Shown: piece after piece, positions 50,127 to 58,622 of the stretch
Position numbering within the stretch: the stretch's first letter is position 1
Layout of the letters: each line of letters starts with the position of its first letter
NCBI RefSeq assembly: GCF_036663835.1
Contig: NZ_JAXOJT010000001.1
Coordinates: 1,984,001 to 2,048,000 of the forward strand
DNA from: Sphingomonas sp. LT1P40
GTDB taxonomy: Bacteria; Pseudomonadota; Alphaproteobacteria; Sphingomonadales; Sphingomonadaceae
Direction of reading: 5' to 3'
DNA: 64,000 nucleotides
The notes under the pieces: generated by a model
What the model saw: only the letters and a program-made list of their open reading frames with translations
Databases searched by the model: none
Told to the model about the DNA's origin: nothing
Program-made: the position numbers and the translations under genes

Positions 50127-50294
50127 CTACCCCATAACGCCCACGAACCGCCACCTCCGGGTGACTGGACTCAACACCAGTTCACACCCGCAATCGCGGC
50201 AAATTCCCTGGACTTCATTCGGCTTCAGCCGGTCGCGGCGACGGGGGCGATGGACGCCCTCATGACAGCGCACGGCAGGGTTTGGCGGTGGCAT
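50127..50294 (-). CDS. Small zinc-ribbon-like protein, 55 aa
   Basis: A short gene easily missed. The ATG at 50294 is preceded at good spacing by AAGGAGA. The product has His/Cys pairs suited to bind one zinc: RCHEGVH near the start and ICRDCGCEL in the second half. Between them is a very basic stretch (HRPRRRDRLKPNEVQG), and the end is SPVTRRWRFVGVMG. The strong ribosome site and coherent motif support a real gene. It lies between two convergent genes, reading toward the family B repeat. Possibly nucleic-acid or ribosome binding, but this is inference. Confidence 0.68.
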   Translation of the reverse strand: MPPPNPAVRCHEGVHRPRRRDRLKPNEVQGICRDCGCELVLSPVTRRWRFVGVMG

Positions 50295-50357
50295 CGCCGT
50301 CTCCTTGCTGCGGTCCCCTGCTGCGGAGACAGGTGTGCTAGCGGATCAAGGCAGCTT

Positions 50358-51353
50358 TCAGGCGGTGATGCGGCGCATTGCGTCCGCAGCGATCGAAAGG
50401 CTGCGCTTTCTGGCGTCATGGTCATAGATCGAACTGACCAGCATAACCTCGTCCACCCCCGTCCGCGTGATGAACTTCGCCAGCCCCTCGCGTATCTTCT
50501 CAGGCCCGCCGATCGCGGTGCAGTTCAGCACATGGTCCAGCATCGCCCGTGCCTGTGGCGGAATCGTTTCAAGATAGCCCGGCAGCGGCGGCGGCATGCG
50601 AATGCCCGTGCCGGTGGTGCGCAGCGCGACGAAGGTCTGCTGCATCGACGTCGCCAGCACTTCCGCCTCCTCGTCGGTATCGGCGGCGAACACATTGAAC
50701 CCCGCCATCGCATGCGGCTTGTCGAGCACCGCTGAGGGCCGGAACTGCCGCCGGTAAATCTCCAGCGCCTCGTCAAGCGATCCCGGCGCGAAATGCGACG
50801 CGAACGCATAGGGCAGCCCCAAAGCCGCCGCGAGCTGCGCCCCGAATGTGCTCGATCCCAAGATCCATAAATCCGGTTTCGCCCCGGCTCCCGGCACCGC
50901 CGAAATCCCGGTCTGCCCGTCATCCGAGAAATAGCTTTGCAGCTCCATCACATCCTGCGGAAACGCATCCGAACTGGTCTCCAGCGTCCGCCGCATCGCC
51001 CTCGCAACCTTCTGGTCGCTGCCGGGCGCGCGTCCCAGCCCCAAGTCGATCCGCCCCGGATACAGCGCGTCCAGCGTCCCGAACTGCTCGGCGATCACCA
51101 GCGGCGCATGGTTCGGCAGCATGATCCCGCCCGCGCCGACGCGGATGGTCGAGGTCGCCGCCCCGACATGCGCAATCACCACCGCAGTCGCGGCGCTGGC
51201 GATCCCCGGCATACCGTGATGCTCCGCGACCCAGTAGCGGCTGAACCCCTCCGCCTCCGCATGCCGCGCCAGATCGGCGGCATTGACGAAAGACTGGCTG
51301 GCGTTGCCGCCCTCCACGATGGGGACGAGGTCGAGCAGGGAATAGGCTGTCAT
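50358..51353 (-). CDS. LLM-class flavin-dependent oxidoreductase
   Basis: 331-residue luciferase-like monooxygenase family protein using F420 or FMN-type flavin. The family core is visible: [71 protein letters not shown], and IYRRQFRPS. It fits the MsnO8-like subgroup; substrate unknown. I start at [13 protein letters not shown]; the longer frame begins with an unlikely 18-residue extension. Divergent from the 5-prime-nucleotidase gene. Confidence 0.88.
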   Translation of the reverse strand: MTAYSLLDLVPIVEGGNASQSFVNAADLARHAEAEGFSRYWVAEHHGMPGIASAATAVVIAHVGAATSTIRVGAGGIMLPNHAPLVIAEQFGTLDALYPGRIDLGLGRAPGSDQKVARAMRRTLETSSDAFPQDVMELQSYFSDDGQTGISAVPGAGAKPDLWILGSSTFGAQLAAALGLPYAFASHFAPGSLDEALEIYRRQFRPSAVLDKPHAMAGFNVFAADTDEEAEVLATSMQQTFVALRTTGTGIRMPPPLPGYLETIPPQARAMLDHVLNCTAIGGPEKIREGLAKFITRTGVDEVMLVSSIYDHDARKRSLSIAADAMRRITA

Positions 51354-51465
51354 GAAGGACAGATGGGAAGGCAGGTTGCGTTTTGCTACGCAAGCAAGGC
51401 TTGGCACACGCGAACCTATTCCTTCGCTTCCCTCCCGCCGCCATCCCCCCTAAACGCCCGGCACG

Positions 51466-52131
51466 ATGCGCCCCGATCTCGCCCATATCGACGCCTGGTT
51501 GTTCGATCTCGACAACACGCTTTATCCGGAGCGGAACAACCTGTTCGCGCAAATGAACGAACGGATCGGTGCCTATGTCGCGCGCTTATTGAAGCTCGAT
51601 CCGGTGGCAGCAAATGCCGTGCAAAAAGGCTATTATTTCAGCCACGGCACCACCCTGGCCGGGCTGATGGCCGACCATGGCGTCGATCCCTATCACTATC
51701 TCGCCGACGTCCATGACATCGAAATGGACGTGCTCGAGCACGACGCCCCGCTCGCCGCCGCCATTGCCAAGCTGCCGGGGCGCAAGATCGTCTTCACCAA
51801 CGCCGACGCGCCCTATGCTGAAAAGGTGCTGGATCGCCTGGGCCTGCTCGACCAGTTCGAAGCGATTCACGACGTTCACGCCAGCAATTATCACCCGAAA
51901 CCACACGAACACGCCTATCGCAGTCTGTGCGAGGCGTACCGCATCGACCCAACCACCGCCCTGTTCGTCGAGGACCTTGCCCGCAACCTCGCCCCCGCCA
52001 AGGCAATCGGGATGACCACGGTGTGGATCGACGCAGGCTCCGAACAGGCACCGGACGAAGACCGCAGTTTTATCGATTTCATCACCACTGACATCTGCCA
52101 CTGGCTGACCAGCATTCAGGAGCAATCATGA
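51466..52131 (+). CDS. HAD-family pyrimidine 5-prime-nucleotidase
   Basis: 221-residue HAD hydrolase. Motif I is [12 protein letters not shown], motif II is [15 protein letters not shown], and motif III/IV is [11 protein letters not shown] with [17 protein letters not shown]. The helical cap region ([47 protein letters not shown]) matches the pyrimidine 5-prime-nucleotidase/SDT1-like group. It overlaps dapD by four bases and is cotranscribed with it. Confidence 0.88.
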   Translation: MRPDLAHIDAWLFDLDNTLYPERNNLFAQMNERIGAYVARLLKLDPVAANAVQKGYYFSHGTTLAGLMADHGVDPYHYLADVHDIEMDVLEHDAPLAAAIAKLPGRKIVFTNADAPYAEKVLDRLGLLDQFEAIHDVHASNYHPKPHEHAYRSLCEAYRIDPTTALFVEDLARNLAPAKAIGMTTVWIDAGSEQAPDEDRSFIDFITTDICHWLTSIQEQS

Positions 52132-52934
52132 CCGACCTCGCCACCATTATCGACGCCGCGTGGGACGACCGCGCGAATATCTCGATCGCCACCACCGGCG
52201 CGGTGCGCGAAGCCGTGCAGGAAGCGCTCAACCTGCTCGACAGCGGTCAGGCGCGCGTCGCCGAACCAACCGGCGACGGCTGGCAGGTCAACCAGTGGCT
52301 CAAGAAAGCCGTCCTCCTCTCCTTCCGCCTCAACGACAACGCCGTCGTGGAAGGCGGCGGCTTCGACAAGGTTCCGCTCAAGACCGCCGGCTGGGACGAC
52401 GCCCGCTTCCGCACCGCGGGTTTCCGCCAAGTTCCCGGCAGCATCGTCCGCCATGGCGCGCACATCGCAAAGGGCGCGGTTCTGATGCCCAGCTTCGTCA
52501 ACATCGGCGCGTTCGTCGATGAAGGGACGATGGTCGACACCTGGACCACCGTCGGCAGCTGCGCCCAGATCGGCAAGAACGTGCATCTGTCGGGCGGCGT
52601 CGGCGTCGGCGGCGTGCTGGAACCGCTTCAGGCCGATCCCGTTATCATCGGCGACAACGCCTTTATCGGCGCGCGCAGCGAAGTGGCCGAGGGCGTCCGC
52701 GTCGGCGAAGGCGCGGTGCTGTCGATGGGCGTCTATCTGGGTGCCAGCACCAAGATCGTCGATCGCGCTACCGGCGAAGTCCATCGCGGCGTCGTCCCGC
52801 CCTATGCCGTCGTGGTCCCCGGCACGCTTCCCGCCGAAAACGGCAAGCCCGGCCTCTATTGCGCGGTGATCGTCAAGACGGTGGACGCTCAGACGCGCAG
52901 CAAGACCGGCATCAACGAGCTGCTGCGGGACTAG
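52128..52934 (+). CDS. dapD: Tetrahydrodipicolinate N-succinyltransferase DapD
   Basis: Lysine/diaminopimelate pathway enzyme that transfers succinyl from succinyl-CoA to tetrahydrodipicolinate. The 268-residue product has the left-handed beta-helix hexapeptide repeats ([69 protein letters not shown]). Family length and the closing GINELLRD are normal. A strong palindrome follows 23 bases after its stop. Confidence 0.96.
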   Translation: MTDLATIIDAAWDDRANISIATTGAVREAVQEALNLLDSGQARVAEPTGDGWQVNQWLKKAVLLSFRLNDNAVVEGGGFDKVPLKTAGWDDARFRTAGFRQVPGSIVRHGAHIAKGAVLMPSFVNIGAFVDEGTMVDTWTTVGSCAQIGKNVHLSGGVGVGGVLEPLQADPVIIGDNAFIGARSEVAEGVRVGEGAVLSMGVYLGASTKIVDRATGEVHRGVVPPYAVVVPGTLPAENGKPGLYCAVIVKTVDAQTRSKTGINELLRD

Positions 52935-52957
52935 AAACCATTTTCCTACTTGGCCCG

Positions 52958-52981
52958 GCATGGGTTATCCGTAACCCATGC
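52958..52981. promoter_or_regulatory. 10-bp palindrome upstream of kynA, candidate operator
   Basis: GCATGGGTTA (52958-52967) and TAACCCATGC (52972-52981) form a perfect 10-bp inverted repeat around TCCG, in the 144-bp gap between dapD and kynA. No T-run follows, so a terminator is less likely than a regulator site for the tryptophan-degradation genes. It also contains the ATG of the short upstream frame. Confidence 0.58.
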
Positions 52982-53082
52982 AACCATTCCAACTCTCGCC
53001 CCAAATTGACGTCCGGCGCGCGCACGTCGAGAGCGTCAACTTCGTTAACTCAACTCGTATTCGATCGGGAGCCGTCGCATGA
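52978..53082 (+). CDS. Possible 34-aa leader peptide upstream of kynA
   Basis: A short frame from the ATG in the palindrome to a TGA that overlaps the kynA start (ATGA). It encodes MQPFQLSPQIDV, then RRAHVESVNFVNSTR, then IRSGAVA. HVESVNFVN closely matches HVETVNFVN encoded before groEL, with differences mostly at silent positions. It might couple translation to kynA. No clear ribosome site precedes the ATG, and if the palindrome covers the promoter the ATG would be untranscribed. Confidence 0.35.
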   Translation: MQPFQLSPQIDVRRAHVESVNFVNSTRIRSGAVA

Positions 53083-53843
53083 CGGAACCGATGACCTATG
53101 GGCGCTATCTCGCGCTCGACGCGCTGCTCACCGCCCAGCATCCGATTTCGGACGAGCATGACGAACTGCTGTTCATCGTCATCCACCAGACCAAGGAGCT
53201 GTGGCTGAAACAGGCCATCGCCGAACTGCGCGTGGCGATCGACCTCGTCCGACACGACCGGCTGGTCGAGGCGTACAAGAGCCTCGCCCGCGTCAGCCGC
53301 ATTCAGGCGGTGATGACGCTGTCATGGGACGTGCTGACCACGATGACGCCCAGCGATTACAGCCTGTTCCGCGGCGTGCTCGGCTCCAGCAGCGGATTCC
53401 AGTCGGACCAGTTTCGCGCGGTCGAAACCCTGCTGGGCTTACGCGGCGGTGGCGTACCCGGCCCGCTCACCACCGAATATGCCCAAGCCCCGAGCCTGTG
53501 GGACGAAGCGAACGCCGCGCTCGCCCGCGCCGGGTTCGCCGTACCGGACAGCGCTCTGAATCGCGACTGGTCCAAACCTTATCGCTCCTCCCCGGAGGTC
53601 GAGGCGGCGTGGGCGCAAGTCTATCGCGACACCACTGCTTACTGGGAACTCTATCAACTCGCCGAGAAACTGGTCGACGTGGACGACGCCCTTGCGACGT
53701 GGCGGCACAAGCACGTTCTGACCGTCAGCCGCGTCATCGGCATGAAAACCGGCACGGGCGGGACCGCTGGGGTGCCGTATCTGGAGTCCACTGTGTCCAA
53801 GCGCGCCTTCCCGGAACTGTGGACACTGAGAACATTACTGTGA
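53079..53843 (+). CDS. kynA: Tryptophan 2,3-dioxygenase
   Basis: Haem enzyme that opens the indole ring of tryptophan to give N-formylkynurenine. The 254-residue product has MTYGRYLALDALLTAQHP, DEHDELLFIVIHQTKELWLKQ, and the haem/substrate region YSLFRGVLGSSSGFQS. WRHKHVLTVSRVIGMKTGTGGT and the closing SKRAFPELWTLRTLL match the family. It overlaps the next gene by four bases. A palindrome and a possible leader peptide lie upstream. Confidence 0.95.
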   Translation: MTEPMTYGRYLALDALLTAQHPISDEHDELLFIVIHQTKELWLKQAIAELRVAIDLVRHDRLVEAYKSLARVSRIQAVMTLSWDVLTTMTPSDYSLFRGVLGSSSGFQSDQFRAVETLLGLRGGGVPGPLTTEYAQAPSLWDEANAALARAGFAVPDSALNRDWSKPYRSSPEVEAAWAQVYRDTTAYWELYQLAEKLVDVDDALATWRHKHVLTVSRVIGMKTGTGGTAGVPYLESTVSKRAFPELWTLRTLL

Positions 53844-54988
53844 GCTATAAACACCTTTTCCAGCGCTCGCTCGCCGCCGCACCCGACCGCCTCCACTTCG
53901 CCGCGCACAGCCATCATCTATGGCCCGACGCATCATGGCTGGGCCATCAGGCCGCGTGGCAGGATGCCGCGCGCTTGGCCGATCACAAATGGGGCCGGGT
54001 GATGGACGAATTCTGGCCTGCGGCGCAGCGCCATGTAGCAGCGGAACTCAACTTGCCCGATCCCTCGACGATCGTCTTCGCGGGCAACACCCACGACCTG
54101 ATTCTGCGCATCGTCTCCGCCCGCAGCGAACAACCCGTCCGTATCCTCACCAGCGACGGCGAATTCCATAGCTTTCGCCGCCAGTCCGAACGCTGGGTCG
54201 AATCGGGCCGCGTCGTCATCGACGCAATCCCGGTGGGCGACGGTTTCGACGCCCGCTTCCTCGCCGCCGCCCGCACCGGCAACCACGACCTCATTTTCGT
54301 CAGCCAGGTGATGTTCGGCACCGGCGCGATCTTTGCCGCGCTCCCGGAACTCGCCGCGCTCGCCCGCCCCGATGGACCATGGGTGGTGGTCGACGGCTAT
54401 CACGGCTTCATGGCGATGGAGGCCGACCTGTCCGCCGTCGCCGCGAACATCTTCTACACCGCTGGCGGCTACAAATACGCGATGTCGGGCGAGGGCGTCG
54501 CGTTTCTCCACTGCCCGCCCGGCTACGGCCCACGCCCCGAAATTACCGGCTGGTATGCCGAGTTCGAGGGGTTGGAAGCCCCGCCGGGCCGCATCGGCTA
54601 TGCCACCGACGCGATGCGTTTCATGGGTTCGACCTTCGACCCCAGCGGCCTCTACCGCTTCGTCGCCGTCCGCGACGTGCTGGCGGAGAACGGTCTGACC
54701 ACCGCCGCGATCACCGCACACATCGCCCCGCTGCGCGAACAACTGCTCGCCGGCCTCGCCACCACGCCACTCGCCGACGCGACCTTGCTCAACCCCGGCA
54801 CCGACCCACGCGCCCGCTTCCTCGCCTTCCGCTCACCCAACGCTGCGATGTGGAAAACCGCGCTTGACCAGCAGGATATCGTCACCGATGTGCGCGGCGA
54901 CGTGCTGCGCATCGGCTTCGGCCTTTATCATGACGAGCGCGACGTGAACCGGCTATTGGCCGCCCTGCACGATCTTGGCGACGCCTAG
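53840..54988 (+). CDS. Kynureninase-like class V PLP enzyme
   Basis: 382 residues from a GTG overlapping the kynA stop (GTGA). Class V aminotransferase fold: GNTHDLILRIVS, VVVDGYHGF (Asp185 for the cofactor ring) and TAGGYKYAMSGEG with Lys212 as the PLP lysine. The operon with kynA and the GYK-type lysine region fit kynureninase, which cleaves kynurenine to anthranilate and alanine. The sequence is shorter than classical kynureninase and has an unusual FAAHSHHLWPD start, so a related activity is possible. No kynurenine formamidase gene is nearby. Confidence 0.75.
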   Translation: MSYKHLFQRSLAAAPDRLHFAAHSHHLWPDASWLGHQAAWQDAARLADHKWGRVMDEFWPAAQRHVAAELNLPDPSTIVFAGNTHDLILRIVSARSEQPVRILTSDGEFHSFRRQSERWVESGRVVIDAIPVGDGFDARFLAAARTGNHDLIFVSQVMFGTGAIFAALPELAALARPDGPWVVVDGYHGFMAMEADLSAVAANIFYTAGGYKYAMSGEGVAFLHCPPGYGPRPEITGWYAEFEGLEAPPGRIGYATDAMRFMGSTFDPSGLYRFVAVRDVLAENGLTTAAITAHIAPLREQLLAGLATTPLADATLLNPGTDPRARFLAFRSPNAAMWKTALDQQDIVTDVRGDVLRIGFGLYHDERDVNRLLAALHDLGDA

Positions 54989-55393
54989 CCGGGGAATATC
55001 GATCGCCGGACAGCGGTCCATCACCACCTGCAACCCCGCTGCCTCGGCCCGCGCCGCCGCTTCCTCGTTGATGACACCCAGCTGCATCCAAACCGCCTTG
55101 GCACCCACCGCAATCGCCTCGTCCACTGCCTCGCCAGCCGCCAGCGGACGGCGGAAAATATCCACGATGTCGATTGGGTCGCCAATCTGGCTCAACTCGC
55201 GGAACACGAACTCGCCATGAATATGCTCGCCGGTAATCTGCGGATTGACCGGGATCACCCGATAGCCATGCCCCTGAAGCATTTCCATCACCCGGTTGCT
55301 CGGCCGGTCGGGACGATCGCTCGCCCCCACCATCGCAATCGTCCGCGCGCCTTCCAGCAGCGCCTTGATGTCTTCGTCGTGGGTCAGCGGCAT
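54953..55393 (-). CDS. CoA-binding protein, YccU type
   Basis: 146-residue Rossmann-like CoA-binding protein. It contains TIAMVGASDRPDRPSNRVMEML, HGYRVIPVNP, GDPIDIVDIFRRP, and VWMQLGVINEEAAARAEAAGLQVVMDRC, matching the CoA_binding_2/YccU family. Role unknown. I start at MPLTHDEDI. It overlaps the kynureninase-like gene tail-to-tail by 36 bases and is one base from the mrp stop upstream on the same strand. Confidence 0.9.
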   Translation of the reverse strand: MPLTHDEDIKALLEGARTIAMVGASDRPDRPSNRVMEMLQGHGYRVIPVNPQITGEHIHGEFVFRELSQIGDPIDIVDIFRRPLAAGEAVDEAIAVGAKAVWMQLGVINEEAAARAEAAGLQVVMDRCPAIDIPRLGVAKIVQGGQ

Positions 55394-55394
55394 G

Positions 55395-56354
55395 TCACTC
55401 TCCGTTGGCAGTGATCCAGGCGTCAACCCGGTCGGCTATGGAGGCAAACGCCGCGCCCTCCGCCCCGTTCCCGGCGGCGGGCGGCGTGCCCGCGTCCGAC
55501 GCGGTGCGGATCGCAATGTCGAGCGGGATGCGCCCCAGGAAGGGAATACCCAGCGCCGCCGCCGCCGCCTCCGCCCCGCCATTTCCGAACGGGTCCGACC
55601 CCTCGCCGCAATGCGGGCAGATATAGCCCGCCATATTCTCCACCAGTCCGATCACCGGAATCCCCGCCTTGGCGAACAGGTCGATCGCTCGGGTCGCATC
55701 GATCAGCGCCAGATCCTGTGGCGTCGAGACGATCACCGCGCCGGTCGGGCGATGCTTCTGGATCATCGTCAGCTGCACGTCGCCAGTGCCGGGCGGCAAA
55801 TCGAGCACCAGCAGCTCAGCCGCGCCCCAATGCGCATCGACCAGCTGAGTCAGCGCGCCCGCCACCATCGGCCCGCGCCACGCCACCGCCTGTCCGTCGG
55901 CGACCAGCCCGCCCATCGACAGCAGCGGCACGCCATGCGGGGTGCTCAACGGCACCAGCTTCTTGTCATGCGCCGTCGGCTTCTGCCCCGCCACGCCCAT
56001 CAACGTGGGCTGCGACGGGCCATAGATATCGGCATCGACCAGCCCGACCTTGCGCCCTGCCCGCGCCAGCGCGATCGCCAGGTTGGCGGAAACCGTCGAC
56101 TTGCCCACCCCGCCCTTGCCGCTCGCCACCGCGATCAGCTTGCGGTTCACCCGCTGGCTGGTCCGCGCGATTCGCACTTCGTCGATCTCCGGCAACGCCG
56201 CCGCGCGGATATCCGCCTCCAGCGCGTCCTGCGCACCCTCCGGCAAGCCGGTGACGTCCAGGATGATGCTCGCTCGCGCACCATCCACCCGCACCGTGGC
56301 GCGTCCGGCGGCGATGGGGGCAAGAACGGCTTCGATCGTGGTGCGGTCAGTCAT
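55395..56354 (-). CDS. mrp: Mrp/NBP35 family iron-sulfur carrier ATPase
   Basis: 319-residue P-loop ATPase that carries and delivers Fe-S clusters. An N-terminal DUF59-like region (TIEAVLAPIAAGRATVRV to PEIDEVRI) is followed by the deviant Walker A GKGGVGKSTVSANLAIAL, DADIYGPSQP and LDLPPGTGDVQLT. The cluster-binding CxxC is NMAGYICPHCGE. I start at MTDRTTIEAVL. A family C palindrome separates it from the divergent hflK. Confidence 0.93.
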   Translation of the reverse strand: MTDRTTIEAVLAPIAAGRATVRVDGARASIILDVTGLPEGAQDALEADIRAAALPEIDEVRIARTSQRVNRKLIAVASGKGGVGKSTVSANLAIALARAGRKVGLVDADIYGPSQPTLMGVAGQKPTAHDKKLVPLSTPHGVPLLSMGGLVADGQAVAWRGPMVAGALTQLVDAHWGAAELLVLDLPPGTGDVQLTMIQKHRPTGAVIVSTPQDLALIDATRAIDLFAKAGIPVIGLVENMAGYICPHCGEGSDPFGNGGAEAAAAALGIPFLGRIPLDIAIRTASDAGTPPAAGNGAEGAAFASIADRVDAWITANGE

Positions 56355-56393
56355 GATGGCGCAGATAGGGTGGTTATATCTGAAACAAAAGCT

Positions 56394-56468
56394 GCACCGG
56401 CCCGCTCCCCACCCGGCCACCCATTCGATGATACGCTGTGGCGGCCGGGTGGGGGAGCGGGCCGGTGC
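56394..56468. repeat. Palindromic repeat, family C, between mrp and hflK
   Basis: A 25-base left arm (56394-56418) and a 26-base right arm (56443-56468) pair with a single extra base. The sequence and loop match the copy at 48493-48574, read in the opposite orientation. It lies in the divergent promoter region between mrp and hflK. Confidence 0.9.
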
Positions 56469-56532
56469 GGTTCAAATATCAAACAAGCGCACTGCCACTG
56501 TAATTCCTCCGATCCATCCCTATAAAGAACCT

Positions 56533-57669
56533 ATGGCGAGACTGACTGGTTGGATCGCACGCGCTGGCGTGCTGTGGAATGAGAACAAGGGTCCTCAAGG
56601 ACCGTGGGGCGGCGGCGGAAGCGGCGGCAACGGCAATGACGGAGGCAAGGGTGGCGATGGCGGCCCGCGCAATCCCTGGTCATTTCCGCCAGAGGGCAAG
56701 CGCGGCGGCAAGAGCAGCGTCACCAGCCTCGACGAATTCATCAAGCGCGCGCGCGGCGGCGGCGGCGGCGGGGGCGGACGCGGTGGCTTTCCTGGCGGCA
56801 TGCCTGGCCGGGGCGTCTGGTTTCTCGGCATCGGCCTGATCGTCCTGCTGTGGATCGCGTTCACCAGCTTTCACGTGATCGCCCCCGAACAGCGCGGCGT
56901 GGTTGCGCTTTTCGGCAAATATTCGCGCACGCTCGATCCGGGCATCGGCATGACGCTCCCAGCACCGCTCCAGAGCGTCAAGAAAATCGACGTTCAGGCG
57001 ATCCGGACTGAGGATTTCCCTGCGGCAGCGGGTGAGAACCTGATGATTACGCAGGATCAAAATATCGTCGACCTCGCTTATTCGGTACGCTGGGACATCG
57101 CCAATCCCCAGGATTTCGCGTTCCAGATTGCGAACCCGGAACAGACCGTGCGCGCCACGGCGGAAAGCGCGATGCGCGCCGCCGTCGCTGGCGTGACGCT
57201 CAATCAGGCGATCGGCCCCGGCCGCACGATCATCGAAGCGCGGGTGCAACAGGCGACGCAGGCGATCCTCGACGAATATAACTCCGGCATCCGCATTCAG
57301 GGCGTCGCCATTCGCGGCGCCACCGCCCCCGGGGCGGTCGACGAAGCGTTCAAACAGGTCACCGCGTCGCAACAGGCTGCACAGGGCGCACGCAATCAGG
57401 CACAGGCCTATGCGCAACAGGTCATCGCCATTGCGCAGGGTGAAACCGCCGAGTTCGACAAGATCTACGAGCAATATCGCCTTGCGCCCGAAGTGACGCG
57501 TCGTCGTCTCTATTACGAAACCATGGAGGCCGTTCTGGGCCGCTCGAACAAGACGATCGTCGAAGTCCCCGGCACCACGCCGTATTTGCCGTTGCCGGAG
57601 GCACGCGCGCGTCCCGCTCCGACGGAGACGACGCCTGCACCCCAGGTTCAACAGGGAGCCGGTCGATGA
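56533..57669 (+). CDS. hflK: FtsH protease modulator HflK
   Basis: Inner-membrane SPFH/band-7 protein that with HflC forms a large cage around FtsH. The 378-residue product starts MARLTGWIARAGVLWNENKGPQ, has a Gly-rich N-terminal region (about residues 25-90) and a membrane segment (GVWFLGIGLIVLLWIAFTSF). The SPFH domain follows (PEQRGVVALFGKYSRTLDPG). The C-terminal helix is rich in Ala and Gln (FKQVTASQQAAQGARNQAQ). It overlaps hflC by four bases. Confidence 0.94.
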   Translation: MARLTGWIARAGVLWNENKGPQGPWGGGGSGGNGNDGGKGGDGGPRNPWSFPPEGKRGGKSSVTSLDEFIKRARGGGGGGGGRGGFPGGMPGRGVWFLGIGLIVLLWIAFTSFHVIAPEQRGVVALFGKYSRTLDPGIGMTLPAPLQSVKKIDVQAIRTEDFPAAAGENLMITQDQNIVDLAYSVRWDIANPQDFAFQIANPEQTVRATAESAMRAAVAGVTLNQAIGPGRTIIEARVQQATQAILDEYNSGIRIQGVAIRGATAPGAVDEAFKQVTASQQAAQGARNQAQAYAQQVIAIAQGETAEFDKIYEQYRLAPEVTRRRLYYETMEAVLGRSNKTIVEVPGTTPYLPLPEARARPAPTETTPAPQVQQGAGR

Positions 57670-58529
57670 ACGCCGTGATCCAGCGTCCCGTCATTTTCGG
57701 CGGCCTCGCGCTCGTTATCCTGTTCCTGCTGCTCAACACGCTGGCGATCGTGCCGGAGACAAAGCAGGCGGTGATCCTTCAGCTCGAACAGCCGGTAAAG
57801 ACGATCAATCAGTGGCAGCGCGGCGAGCAGTTCGGCGTCACCACCGGCGCGGGCATCATTGCCAAGGTGCCGTTCATTCAGCGCATCGTGTTCGTGGACA
57901 AGCGTGTGCTTGACATCGATCTGGAGAACCAGCCGGTCCTCTCGACCGATCAGTTGCGGCTGGAAGTCGATGCCTTTGCCCGTTTCCGCGTCGTCGATCC
58001 GCTCAAGATGGTGGTAACTGCCGGTACCGAAACCCGCGTCGCCGATCAGCTGCGCCCGTTGTTCGGATCGGCCCTTCGCGCCGAACTCGGCAAGCGCCCG
58101 TTCGCGGCCCTGCTCAGCCCCGAACGCGAGGGCGTGATGGAGGCGATCCAGCAGGGGCTTCAGCGCACTGCCAGCCAATATGGTGTCCAGATCGTCGATG
58201 TTCGGATCAAGCATGCCGACCTGCCCGACGGCAGCCCGCTCGATTCCGCACTCGCGCGGATGCGCACGGCACGCGAGCAGGAAGCGACCACGATCCGCGC
58301 ACAAGGTCAGCGCGACGCGCAGATCATCCGCGCCGAAGCCGATGCCCGCGCTGCGCAGATCTACGCAGTCAGCTTCGGCAAGGACCCACAATTCTACGAC
58401 TTCTGGCGCGCGATGCGGTCCTATCGTCAGACCTTCATCGGCGATGGACAGACCCCGAAGGGTGAAACCTCGATCATCCTGTCGCCCGAGAACGACTATC
58501 TGCGCGAGTTCAGGGGCAAGAGCCGTTGA
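57666..58529 (+). CDS. hflC: FtsH protease modulator HflC
   Basis: 287-residue partner of HflK. A membrane segment (IFGGLALVILFLLLNTLAIV) is followed by the SPFH domain (PETKQAVILQLEQPVKTIN, VLDIDLENQPVLSTDQLRLEVDAFARFRV) and a helical end (ARMRTAREQEATTIRAQGQRD). The family ending PENDYLREF is present. Translation is coupled to hflK through ATGA, and degP follows, a common arrangement in sphingomonads and relatives. Confidence 0.94.
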   Translation: MNAVIQRPVIFGGLALVILFLLLNTLAIVPETKQAVILQLEQPVKTINQWQRGEQFGVTTGAGIIAKVPFIQRIVFVDKRVLDIDLENQPVLSTDQLRLEVDAFARFRVVDPLKMVVTAGTETRVADQLRPLFGSALRAELGKRPFAALLSPEREGVMEAIQQGLQRTASQYGVQIVDVRIKHADLPDGSPLDSALARMRTAREQEATTIRAQGQRDAQIIRAEADARAAQIYAVSFGKDPQFYDFWRAMRSYRQTFIGDGQTPKGETSIILSPENDYLREFRGKSR

Positions 58530-58622
58530 TCCTTCAGACGTCAGGAAACAACCGGACCCGAATGTCTTTCGGTTCGTTCATATTCAATCGCCGTTCAGCT
58601 ATCCTAGGCGAGTAACACACAG

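Noticed and set aside
51376..51393. TTGCGT/ACGCAA inverted repeat between the LLM oxidoreductase and nucleotidase genes
   Set aside because: Six-base arms could occur by chance in a gap this size, and no regulator gene is adjacent.
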